Of a stretch of DNA of 64,000 nt, positions 26,374-33,219 are shown one piece after another; position 1 is the stretch's first letter, and every line of letters starts with the position of its first letter. The position numbers and the translations under genes were made by a program. The DNA is from JBBQED01 sp038320345 (GTDB taxonomy: Bacteria > Bacteroidota > Bacteroidia > AKYH767-A > OLB10), in NCBI GenBank assembly GCA_038320345.1, contig JBBQED010000004.1, forward strand, positions 186,001 to 250,000, read 5' to 3'. The notes under the pieces were generated by a model. The model made no database searches and was not told where the DNA came from. It saw only the letters and a list, made by a program, of their open reading frames with translations.

Positions 26374-27222
26374 ATGAAAAAAATACTCAGCTTCCTTGCT
26401 TTTGCCGCTATCGCAACTTTCACTGCCTGTGATAAAGTAGAGGGTCCATACTCAGAGACATCAGGTGGTAATAATAACAATGGAGATTCCATCGTGAAAA
26501 AAGTTTTGTTGGAAGACTTTACGGGTCATACTTGCCAAGGTTGTCCAGCATCACATGCAGAAGCATTACGCTTACAGGGAATTTATGGAGACCGATTAAT
26601 CGTAATGGGAATTCATGCAGGATATTTTGCAAAACCACAAACCAATCCTGATGGTTCTTATGCCTACGATTTCAGAAATCAAACGGAGACTGATATTGCA
26701 ACTTTTTTTAATGTCATCAATCAACCTTTCCCAAAAGGGATGGTAGGTAGAGAACGCAATACAACAACTAATGCTCAAGATATCCTTGACTTCACTGCCT
26801 GGGAAGGAAGAATAGCTGCACAATTAGATGAACCTGCTTTGGCTGGATTAAAAATTACAAATACGTTTGATAGTGCTAGCAGAAATATCACTGCAACTGT
26901 TGAAACGAAAATGGTTTCTGCAATTAATGATCCTGTTAGGCTTTGTGTTTATATGGTTGAAGATAGCATTGTGAAGTGGCAGAAAGACGGTTCCACAAAC
27001 ATTGAATTCTATACTCATCGCCATGCTTTAAGAGGATCACTCAACGGAACTTGGGGTGATGCTTTATCAAATCCATTAACTGCAGGACAAATAATAAATA
27101 CTTCCGTGAGTGGCTCATTAGTACCTGCTGATGCAAATCCTGATCAGTGTTATCTCTATGCAATTTTGTACAATGATGTCACTAAAGAGATCATTCAAGT
27201 AGAAGAGAAAAAGATTAAATAA
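26374..27222 (+). CDS. Omp28-related lipoprotein with CxxC motif
   Basis: 282 residues from the ATG at 26374, which starts a lipoprotein signal (Cys19 after TFTA). The conserved Omp28 block KVLLEDFTGHTCQGCPASH contains CQGC (Cys54, Cys57) and is followed by GDRLIVMGIHAGYFAKP, a thioredoxin-like beginning. The C-terminal half is a beta domain with the HRHALRGSLNGTWGDAL motif seen in Omp28 proteins. Such proteins are surface lipoproteins of Bacteroidota with unclear function. It is close to the barrel gene upstream and ends at a strong terminator. Confidence 0.88.
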   Translation: MKKILSFLAFAAIATFTACDKVEGPYSETSGGNNNNGDSIVKKVLLEDFTGHTCQGCPASHAEALRLQGIYGDRLIVMGIHAGYFAKPQTNPDGSYAYDFRNQTETDIATFFNVINQPFPKGMVGRERNTTTNAQDILDFTAWEGRIAAQLDEPALAGLKITNTFDSASRNITATVETKMVSAINDPVRLCVYMVEDSIVKWQKDGSTNIEFYTHRHALRGSLNGTWGDALSNPLTAGQIINTSVSGSLVPADANPDQCYLYAILYNDVTKEIIQVEEKKIK

Positions 27223-27245
27223 CCATTAAACACTACGAATTTTTT

Positions 27246-27279
27246 ATACTAACACTAATTAACAAATTAGTGTTAGTAT
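27246..27279 (+). terminator. Terminator after the Omp28-like gene
   Basis: A perfect 15-bp stem (ATACTAACACTAATT and its complement) with a 4-base loop, 23 bases after the stop. The T-run is short (TATTTAG), so it may be an mRNA-end stabiliser as well. Confidence 0.75.
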
Positions 27280-27659
27280 TTAGTTGATTTCAAATTACAA
27301 CTATTAATATCTGATAGTATTTTAGCACCGGGATGAATGGGATTGCCACCCGATTAATATAGTGTTGTGCAAAGTTAGTGGCTAATCCTTTTTACAATCC
27401 AATTTTCTTTTAAGTGCACAGTCTGTTCATACATGGTTGCCGGAACAATTCCCTTTACAAAGAAACCGCATCTATGAAACAACAGTTAATAAGAAACATG
27501 AATTACTTCCTGCCTGGACGAGGCTAGGGTGCTTGCACCATTGATCCGTTTACATTGTCCTGTATTGCTCTGGGAGCGATAATGGAACAGCTATGCAACA
27601 GCGTAGAAGTTGCAAAAACTCAATCAACAATCTAATAAAATAACTTAAAAACAAACAAC
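27280..27659. other. Long upstream region of the duplicated secreted genes
   Basis: About 380 bases with no gene. A small hairpin GGTGC-tt-GCACC lies at 27528-27539. It may be a long 5' leader. I find no exact TAnnTTTG element and no recognisable riboswitch. Confidence 0.35.
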
Positions 27660-28109
27660 ATGAAAACTCCCAAATTGTTAATTTTTATGATCGCTTTTGT
27701 GATGGGATTTTGTTCTATCATTCCATCAAAGTCAAATGCGCAAACTACCGAAAGGATTAAATTCAGATTCGGAACAAGATCACATCCTAATGCTTCCGGC
27801 GAAGGGTGCGAAGGTGATAAAGGAATTTGCATCATTCTAAATTTAAGCGCAAATAGATTAGCCGTAAATAATTGCGGCGTTGCTGATGTAATTATTAGCG
27901 GCAATAAAATGACCTTCAATATTGTGGAAGATCCATCCCCAGCGTTAGACTCTGAAAACTACTTAAATGTTTACGAAGATAAATCGCTTGATAATGCTAC
28001 TGCAGAACAACTTGGTTATTCTTCAGTGATTATCAAAAAAGGCAGATATGTGCTGAATAAAAGCAAGAATAAATTAGGTACTGCAGAGGTAACTATTACA
28101 ACTCGTTAA
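27660..28109 (+). CDS. Secreted protein, first copy of a tandem pair, CX6C motif
   Basis: 149 residues with signal peptide ending SNAQ (residue 28). Its mature part holds RxxFGTRSHPN, then CEGDKGIC (Cys50, Cys57), a hydrophobic strand, and VEDPSPALDSENYLNVYEDK...EQLGYSSVIIKKGRYVLNKSKNK. The next gene encodes a homologue of the same length aligned without gaps. I recognise no family. The CX6C pair is conserved in both copies and is likely a disulfide loop; Cys72 is not conserved. The downstream genes encode thioredoxin-like lipoproteins. Function unknown. Confidence 0.8.
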   Translation: MKTPKLLIFMIAFVMGFCSIIPSKSNAQTTERIKFRFGTRSHPNASGEGCEGDKGICIILNLSANRLAVNNCGVADVIISGNKMTFNIVEDPSPALDSENYLNVYEDKSLDNATAEQLGYSSVIIKKGRYVLNKSKNKLGTAEVTITTR

Positions 28110-28120
28110 TTTATTAACAA

Positions 28121-28151
28121 GAACGGGGCGGAAATTAATTCTGTCCCGTTC
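28121..28151 (+). terminator. Hairpin between the two secreted paralogues
   Basis: GAACGGGGCGGAA / TTCTGTCCCGTTC, 13 bp including two G-T pairs, 5-base loop, followed by ATTCATTTT. Probably a partial terminator. Confidence 0.7.
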
Positions 28152-28177
28152 ATTCATTTTATTAAAACCTTAACCAT

Positions 28178-28627
28178 ATGAAAACTCCCCGAAAAATAAT
28201 TTTTCTGATTGCTCTTGTAGTGGGATTTTGCGCGATAGCTTCCACCACTATTTATGCTCAATCAAATGATCGAATAAAAATAATAATCGGACTCAGATCA
28301 CATGCCAATTGGCTTGGTTATGATTGCGAAGGAAACAAAGGAATGTGCTTTGCGGTAAATGTATTTAACCGAAATGTCAACATTAGCAATTCAGGAATTG
28401 GAGAAATTAGTATTACTGGTGATAAAATGTTGCTGAACATCCTTGAAGATTCTTCCCCTGCTACGAATAGCGAAAATTATTTCTATGTCTATGAAGATAA
28501 GATTCTGGAAAGTGCGATTGCAGAACAATTAGGCTATACTACTATAACAATTAAAAAAGGAACCTATCCTCTGAATAAATCTAAAAACAGATTTGGTAGC
28601 GTTGAACTAAATGTTGTTACTCATTAA
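28178..28627 (+). CDS. Secreted protein, second copy of the tandem pair, CX6C motif
   Basis: 149 residues, clearly paralogous to the preceding gene along the whole length: MKTPRKIIFLIALVVGFCAI signal, RSHANWLGYDCEGNKGMC with Cys50 and Cys57 at identical positions, LEDSSPATNSENYFYVYEDK, and the same EQLGYTTITIKKGTYPLNKSKN ending. The divergence (many substitutions, no indels) says the duplication is not recent. The third cysteine of the first copy is lost. Function unknown; likely periplasmic or surface. Confidence 0.8.
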   Translation: MKTPRKIIFLIALVVGFCAIASTTIYAQSNDRIKIIIGLRSHANWLGYDCEGNKGMCFAVNVFNRNVNISNSGIGEISITGDKMLLNILEDSSPATNSENYFYVYEDKILESAIAEQLGYTTITIKKGTYPLNKSKNRFGSVELNVVTH

Positions 28628-28639
28628 AAACCAACCCTC

Positions 28640-28663
28640 ACGAGGCAGAATATTCTGCCTCGT
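28640..28663. terminator. Perfect 24-bp palindrome after the second paralogue
   Basis: ACGAGGCAGAAT followed at once by its complement, then TTTAAAAA; 12 bases after the stop and 14 bases before the next ATG. As RNA it would form a hairpin with only a few unpaired bases. Probably a terminator or a stabilising element between co-transcribed genes. Confidence 0.7.
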
Positions 28664-28677
28664 TTAAAAACATTATA

Positions 28678-29283
28678 ATGAAAAAAATAAACCTCTTTCT
28701 GCTGTTGATTATTTCCGTATTGCAAATAAGTAGCTGTGATATCGAAGGAAAACTATTTCGTGATAAAGATGATGGCACTTCTTCACTTAGCGATAACGAT
28801 AAAACCAGAATTAATAAGTATGAAGGACAAAATCCGAAAGATTTGACTGGAGGTATTTATACCGTAAACAGCAATGATATAAAAATGATGAGTTCATTTC
28901 ATGACTATAATTGGACAATGATAATGGCCTCATGGTGTCCTCATTGTGCCGTTGATTTTCCGTTAAAAGTAAAACTAACCGATAGTCTCTCACAAACAAA
29001 AGATCTTTTGTTTATCCCTGTTTTTGTAAATTATAATATGAAGGAAACAGACCGGATAATTAAAGAAGCTGGTTATAAAGGCCCGGTTTTTATCTTGAGC
29101 AACAGTTATTTGGGAACTAATGAAACAGCTAAGCATCTTAAGTTCGTTAAGGAAGTTTTTAATCATGATCAACCAAGTAACATGGTTCCACATCATCTTA
29201 TTAGCAATAAAAACAACGAATTGTTATTTGAAAAACTTGGCGAGCTCAGAAATACTGACACTTTAAAAACTGTTTTTCATTAA
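28678..29283 (+). CDS. Thioredoxin-like lipoprotein with CPHC active site
   Basis: 201 residues. A lipoprotein signal ends in ISSC (Cys20). After a polar linker the thioredoxin-like core reads NWTMIMASWCPHCAVDF, with the redox pair Cys87-Cys90 (DsbA-type CPHC), then LLFIPVFVNYNMKETD and a MVPHHLISN cis-Pro-like loop. CPHC favours an oxidising or isomerising role. It sits right behind two exported proteins with a conserved cysteine loop and just before its own cysteine-less paralogue, so those loops are plausible substrates; that link is inference. Confidence 0.85.
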   Translation: MKKINLFLLLIISVLQISSCDIEGKLFRDKDDGTSSLSDNDKTRINKYEGQNPKDLTGGIYTVNSNDIKMMSSFHDYNWTMIMASWCPHCAVDFPLKVKLTDSLSQTKDLLFIPVFVNYNMKETDRIIKEAGYKGPVFILSNSYLGTNETAKHLKFVKEVFNHDQPSNMVPHHLISNKNNELLFEKLGELRNTDTLKTVFH

Positions 29284-29360
29284 AGGAATTCATACTCTTG
29301 ATAAATTATTTCAAATTGTATCATTCTCCTATTCACTACATTTGAGGAACTGGAATTCCT

Positions 29361-29975
29361 ATGAAAACTATCTCCTCCGTTTTAGTTTATCTTTTATGCG
29401 CTGTGCTTTTCTGCAGCTGTTCGCCAAAAACAGGATTTGCACAAAGGCTTGATGGTTCCGATCGTTTGAGTCATTCCGACAGTATGACCATCAACATTTA
29501 TGACGGACAGCCTTTGAAGACCATGAGCTCAGGTTTTTATCTAATTAAAGCTTCCGACATCACACCCATGCTTAAAGAAAGTAAAATCACGTGGGTAGTA
29601 ATTTTATCGTCCAACGACTCAGGAGCAGTAACTGACTTCACGAATTATACTGCCTTCTGGGATAGTATTCGACACAATATCAATATTGGGTTTATCCCGA
29701 TTTTTTTGAATTATGATATCCAACAAACCCGTAAACTTCTCGCTGCTTCAGGTTATGGAGGAACAGTTTTTATTGTCGATGCAGGAGTCTATGGAAAAGA
29801 TGAATCATCGAAACACCAACAATTTGTTAGCGAACTCTTTGGAGCACCATCTTATAAACTGATCTTCCCGGATCATTTTATTTGTGACAACACTTTAAAA
29901 ATCAGGTATCATTTTAATGGTCCGAAGATTTCAGGGGCAGATATCCTTTCAGGGATCCTTCCATCTAAAAAATAA
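29361..29975 (+). CDS. Thioredoxin-like lipoprotein paralogue lacking redox cysteines
   Basis: 204 residues. It aligns end to end with the preceding protein: RLSHSDSMTINIYDGQ, TWVVILSSNDSGAVTDF, IGFIPIFLNYDIQQTR, SGYGGTVFIVDAGVYGKDESSKHQQFVSELF and LIFPDHFICD mirror the same blocks. Where the first copy has WCPHC this one has SNDSG, so it cannot do dithiol chemistry. A lipoprotein-like signal ends FCSC (Cys20). It may bind rather than modify thiol proteins. A 77-base gap separates the two genes. Confidence 0.78.
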   Translation: MKTISSVLVYLLCAVLFCSCSPKTGFAQRLDGSDRLSHSDSMTINIYDGQPLKTMSSGFYLIKASDITPMLKESKITWVVILSSNDSGAVTDFTNYTAFWDSIRHNINIGFIPIFLNYDIQQTRKLLAASGYGGTVFIVDAGVYGKDESSKHQQFVSELFGAPSYKLIFPDHFICDNTLKIRYHFNGPKISGADILSGILPSKK

Positions 29976-30014
29976 AAGGGATTAGTTTTTAAAATAATCC
30001 ACCTCGGCTTTTTA

Positions 30015-30022
30015 TACCTTTG
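30015..30022 (+). promoter_or_regulatory. -7 element TACCTTTG for gcdH
   Basis: Exact TAnnTTTG followed by CACC, 47 bases before the ATG of the acyl-CoA dehydrogenase at 30070. Confidence 0.65.
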
Positions 30023-30069
30023 CACCGTATGTATGTGCCTATTATATTGGCACCTTCAAGAACAAAACT

Positions 30070-31248
30070 ATGTCAAAAGACCGCTTTCAAGGCCACGATT
30101 ATTACCTTATGGATGAGTTACTTACAGAAGAACATCGCTTAATTCGCGATACTGTAAGGGAATGGGTGAAAAGAGATGTATCCCCTATTATTGAAGAATA
30201 TGCTCAAAAAGCAGAGTTTCCGAAGCAGATTTTAAAAGGTCTGGCAGAAATCGGGGCTTTTGGTCCTTATATCCCTACTGAATATGGAGGAGGGGGGCTG
30301 GATCAGATTTCTTATGGTCTCATCATGCAGGAAGTGGAACGTGGTGACTCTGGAGTACGCTCCACTGCTTCGGTACAAAGCTCACTCGTGATGTATCCTA
30401 TTTATACTTACGGAACTGAAGAGCAACGTAAAAAATATCTTCCAAAACTTGCAACGGGAGAGATGATGGGTTGCTTTGGACTAACAGAACCTGATCACGG
30501 ATCTAACCCTAGCGGAATGATCACCAACTATAAAGACGCGGGCGATCATGTGATATTAAATGGTGCTAAAATGTGGATCTCGAATGCACCGTTTGCAGAT
30601 ATTGCGGTTGTTTGGGCAAAAGACGAAGCGGGTGATATCCGTGGACTTGTTGTAGAGCGTGGAATGGAAGGATTCACAACACCTGAAACGCATGGTAAAT
30701 GGTCGTTGCGTGCATCGTCAACTGGAGAGTTGGTTTTCGATAACGTAAAAGTTCCTAAAGCAAATATTTTCCCAACTGTAAAAGGATTAAAAGGGCCATT
30801 AGGCTGTTTAAATTCTGCACGTTATGGTATTGCTTGGGGAGCCATTGGTGCTGCTATGGATTGTTATGATACTGCACTGCGCTATTCCAAAGAACGTGTG
30901 CAATTTGGTCGTCCAATTGGAGGATTTCAATTGCAACAGAAAAAACTAGCGGAGATGATTACTGAAATCACCAAAGCACAATTACTAACGTGGAGATTGG
31001 GAGTACTAAAAAATGAAAACCGTGCAACTCCTGCACAAATTTCTATGGCGAAACGTAACAATGTAAATATGGCGGTTCAGATTGCACGTGAAGCTCGTCA
31101 GATGTTAGGAGGAATGGGAATTACAGGAGAGTATCCAATCATGCGTCATATGATGAATCTGGAATCTGTAATTACCTATGAAGGAACGCATGATATTCAT
31201 TTGCTGATAACAGGAATGGACGTTACTGGATTGAATGCCTTTACCTAA
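30070..31248 (+). CDS. gcdH: Glutaryl-CoA dehydrogenase-type acyl-CoA dehydrogenase
   Basis: 392 residues. GCDH oxidises and decarboxylates glutaryl-CoA to crotonyl-CoA in lysine and tryptophan breakdown, passing electrons through FAD to ETF. The block GDSGVRSTASVQSSLVMYPIY is the GCDH-specific region, GCFGLTEPDHGSNPSGM binds FAD, ERVQFGRPIGGFQLQQKKLA is typical of the C-terminal helical domain, and YEGTHDIHLLITG carries the catalytic Glu in the GCDH context. Length fits the cytoplasmic enzyme. No lysine-degradation genes are adjacent. A related acyl-CoA substrate cannot be excluded. Confidence 0.9.
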   Translation: MSKDRFQGHDYYLMDELLTEEHRLIRDTVREWVKRDVSPIIEEYAQKAEFPKQILKGLAEIGAFGPYIPTEYGGGGLDQISYGLIMQEVERGDSGVRSTASVQSSLVMYPIYTYGTEEQRKKYLPKLATGEMMGCFGLTEPDHGSNPSGMITNYKDAGDHVILNGAKMWISNAPFADIAVVWAKDEAGDIRGLVVERGMEGFTTPETHGKWSLRASSTGELVFDNVKVPKANIFPTVKGLKGPLGCLNSARYGIAWGAIGAAMDCYDTALRYSKERVQFGRPIGGFQLQQKKLAEMITEITKAQLLTWRLGVLKNENRATPAQISMAKRNNVNMAVQIAREARQMLGGMGITGEYPIMRHMMNLESVITYEGTHDIHLLITGMDVTGLNAFT

Positions 31249-31330
31249 TTCGTGAATAAATTAAATAGTTAAATAACTATTCTGAATTTTTCAATTTGTT
31301 CTTTTAGATTAGTATTTCTGAAATCAATAT

Positions 31331-31363
31331 AGCCCGAAAGTGTAATTGCTTTTGGGCTTTTTT
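31331..31363 (+). terminator. Terminator after gcdH
   Basis: AGCCCGAAAG / CTTTTGGGCT, a 10-bp stem (one G-T) with an 8-base loop and a TTTTTT run. Confidence 0.85.
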
Positions 31364-31641
31364 ATTTCATGAATAGGGAGTTGTCAATTCAGCATTCAGC
31401 ATTTTTTCAATCCGCTAATTTGAATTGGAGCAACTAGAATTTGATAAAAACATTCCAAAAGATTCTTTGCTTGTGGATTTACAAAATCGTGAATCCTGAG
31501 AAGCCTATGACTTATGAAATTAATTAGGAGTTATGAATGATCCCTACCAAAATAAAGTGGACTCTTCTAAACGAGTGTTTATGCAGACTAAATAATTAAT
31601 TCTGGGAAAAGTCGTTCACAGAGCTACCGACAGAAAGGGGA
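31364..31641. other. Non-coding spacer
   Basis: About 280 bases between the gcdH terminator and the convergent TerB-like gene. I see no gene or repeat in it. Confidence 0.4.
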
Positions 31642-32013
31642 TTAAAATGAGAAATTCGCTTCCCAGGCATTAAAAAGTTCATTGAGGAAAAGGTTTTCCA
31701 TTGGGGTCACATTTTTATCTGCAACTACCAGACGTACAGCCATATCCAGAAAATGAGTACGATCATCCGGAGTAGAGTCCAGATAGAAGGCATTCATCGC
31801 ATCATTAAAGAAAACGGGGTAATCAGTGGGGTCGAGTGAGCTTAAAATTTCCATTTCCCCATCCAGATTAACACGACCAGGGAAGCTTTCCACCATATAC
31901 TGTTTAATAACACTATCTTCCTTCGCATTAAAAATACCATCTACCGCTGAGAGAATCATCAACATACGGTAACCGGCAACAGTTTTATTCATCGTATTCA
32001 TCACATACATCAT
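31642..32013 (-). CDS. TerB-like helical protein
   Basis: Up to 123 residues; the start could be at either of the first two Met codons, or at the later MNKTVAG. The helices RMLMILSAVDGIFNAKEDSVIKQYM and LDMAVRLVVADKNVTPMENLFLNELFNAW carry the pattern (helix ending D-G-x-x-x-x-x-E, and A-D-x-x-x-x-x-E) of the TerB/DjlA N-terminal-like metal-binding domain. TerB-like proteins are linked to tellurite or membrane stress but in Bacteroidota mostly have no known role. It is a single gene with its own promoter. Confidence 0.6.
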   Translation of the reverse strand: MMYVMNTMNKTVAGYRMLMILSAVDGIFNAKEDSVIKQYMVESFPGRVNLDGEMEILSSLDPTDYPVFFNDAMNAFYLDSTPDDRTHFLDMAVRLVVADKNVTPMENLFLNELFNAWEANFSF

Positions 32014-32031
32014 TTAGTATAGCTAATATAA

Positions 32032-32039
32032 CAAAAGTA
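32032..32039 (-). promoter_or_regulatory. -7 element TACTTTTG for the TerB-like gene
   Basis: Exact TAnnTTTG on the minus strand, 18 bases before the first ATG. Confidence 0.55.
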
Positions 32040-32174
32040 TCTGATTGTTAGTGTATTTCAGATAAAATTCTTTTTCAGGCAGCTAAAGTAGCTGATGTAG
32101 TGTAACATTTGGGCACCTGAAATGGTTAAAATAAATGAATCTTCATTCTTACTCCTTTGAAAGAGAAGATTCAC

Positions 32175-32182
32175 TAGTTTTG
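32175..32182 (+). promoter_or_regulatory. -7 element TAGTTTTG for tRNA-Cys
   Basis: Exact TAnnTTTG followed by CATCC, 30 bases before the tRNA. A TTTG at 32156-32159 could be a -33 element but at short spacing. Confidence 0.6.
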
Positions 32183-32212
32183 CATCCGCCTTTCAAGGTA
32201 TTGATACAAAAT

Positions 32213-32283
32213 GGTCGTGTGGCCGAGCGGTTAGGCTGAGGTCTGCAAAACCTCCTACAGCGGTTCAAATCCGCTCGCGACCT
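32213..32283 (+). tRNA. tRNA-Cys (anticodon GCA)
   Basis: 71 bases: acceptor GGTCGTG/CGCGACC with discriminator T as expected for tRNA-Cys, D arm with GCGGTTAGGC, anticodon stem GAGGT/ACCTC with loop CTGCAAA giving GCA, and T loop TTCAAAT. CCA is not encoded. Confidence 0.95.
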
Positions 32284-32286
32284 CAA

Positions 32287-32405
32287 CAGAAACATCCTTT
32301 CCCGCCTGCGGGAAGGGATGTTTTGCTTTTAGGCAAAGCCAAGCTCGCTTGAGCTGCAGAATAAAAGCAAAACATCCCTTGCACTTCGTGCAAGGGATGT
32401 TTCTG
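32287..32405 (+). repeat. Cloverleaf-like nested palindrome behind tRNA-Cys
   Basis: It starts four bases after the tRNA. The outer repeat CAGAAACATCC (32287-32297) pairs with 32395-32405. Hairpin 1 (32290-32305 with 32308-32323) is a 16-bp stem with one G-T and a 2-base loop. The central stem is TTTTGCTTTTA (32321-32331) with 32362-32372, closed by CAAG-ctcg-CTTG (32340-32351). Hairpin 2 (32370-32384 with 32388-32402) is a perfect 15-bp stem with loop TTC. This is the best-preserved of the three tRNA-linked elements. Confidence 0.85.
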
Positions 32406-32443
32406 ATTGATCGTACGGTGAATTTTATAAAATAAATGGATCT

Positions 32444-32827
32444 TCACTCCGGTCTAAAAAAATCTACAATCTCGCCGAAATAATTTTGTTGCCATCCTTC
32501 GGTAATATCTTCGTATGCTTCATCCGGAATATTAGTATGAATAACTTCGGCTGAGGTCCCTTGTTTATGGGGATGCAATTTAATAGTGACTATTGAATGT
32601 TCTTCTTGATCACCGAAATACCATTGTTGAACAATTTTTTTATCGATTTCGAATTCTAGATTCTTTCCTGTGATAGAGCCATCCCACAAAGAAAATTCTG
32701 AATCTGGTTCCGTCGACATTTCAGCAGGTTCGCCGGTCCAGATCTGAATAGTAAGTGGATTCGTCAATGCTGCATAAACATCCGAAGGCTCAGCAGAAAC
32801 TATAAAGTAAGATTTGTAGTTTTTCAA
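32444..32827 (-). CDS. SRPBCC / START-like domain protein
   Basis: 127 residues, one SRPBCC (Aha1/START-like) domain forming a hydrophobic-ligand cavity. The beginning YFIVSAEPSDVYAALTNPLTIQIWTG is the usual A-x-x-x-V-Y-x-A-L-T-x-x-x-x-x-x-x-W start, EFSLWDGSITGKNLEFEIDKKIVQQW is the central strands, and the C-terminal helix EDITEGWQQNYFGEIVDFF is typical. No partner is adjacent. Members include stress proteins and hydrolase-like proteins; ligand unknown. Confidence 0.85.
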   Translation of the reverse strand: MKNYKSYFIVSAEPSDVYAALTNPLTIQIWTGEPAEMSTEPDSEFSLWDGSITGKNLEFEIDKKIVQQWYFGDQEEHSIVTIKLHPHKQGTSAEVIHTNIPDEAYEDITEGWQQNYFGEIVDFFRPE

Positions 32828-33219
32828 TTTATATAGTATTGAGGCCAGCCTTTATTTTTGCAAGAAGGCTCAACTCAAAAGTAGTAAAACAGTATGACTT
32901 CATTCATTCACTCTTGCTTAATGAAGAGCAAATTTTTCTTCATAAATCCAGAAAAGCCCAAACAGTGAATTTGGTAAGTTGTAACTAGATCTACCCTACG
33001 CAAGGTTCAACTCAAAGAAATTCGAAGGTTTGAAATTAAACCTAATCTACCAACTTATATCCACCCTTGATAGTCAAAATTGCTAAAATCTACATCCATA
33101 ACTATTAATTCGTAAATTGTCCTTCTTTAACTTGCTAATTTCAACAAATTTTCTACCTTTATTAAGAGACTAGCCTTTCTTCTATTGAAACTTTTGATTT
33201 TCTGTAACCTAACGCACCT
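32828..33219. other. Intergenic region between divergent genes
   Basis: About 390 bases. A near-consensus element TACCTTTA lies about 67 bases before the ATG of the rightward gene. No gene or long repeat seen. Confidence 0.4.

Noticed and set aside
27246..27279. Terminal inverted repeat of a mobile element
   Set aside because: The 15-bp stem has a 4-base loop, no partner elsewhere and no transposase; it is best read as a transcript-end hairpin.
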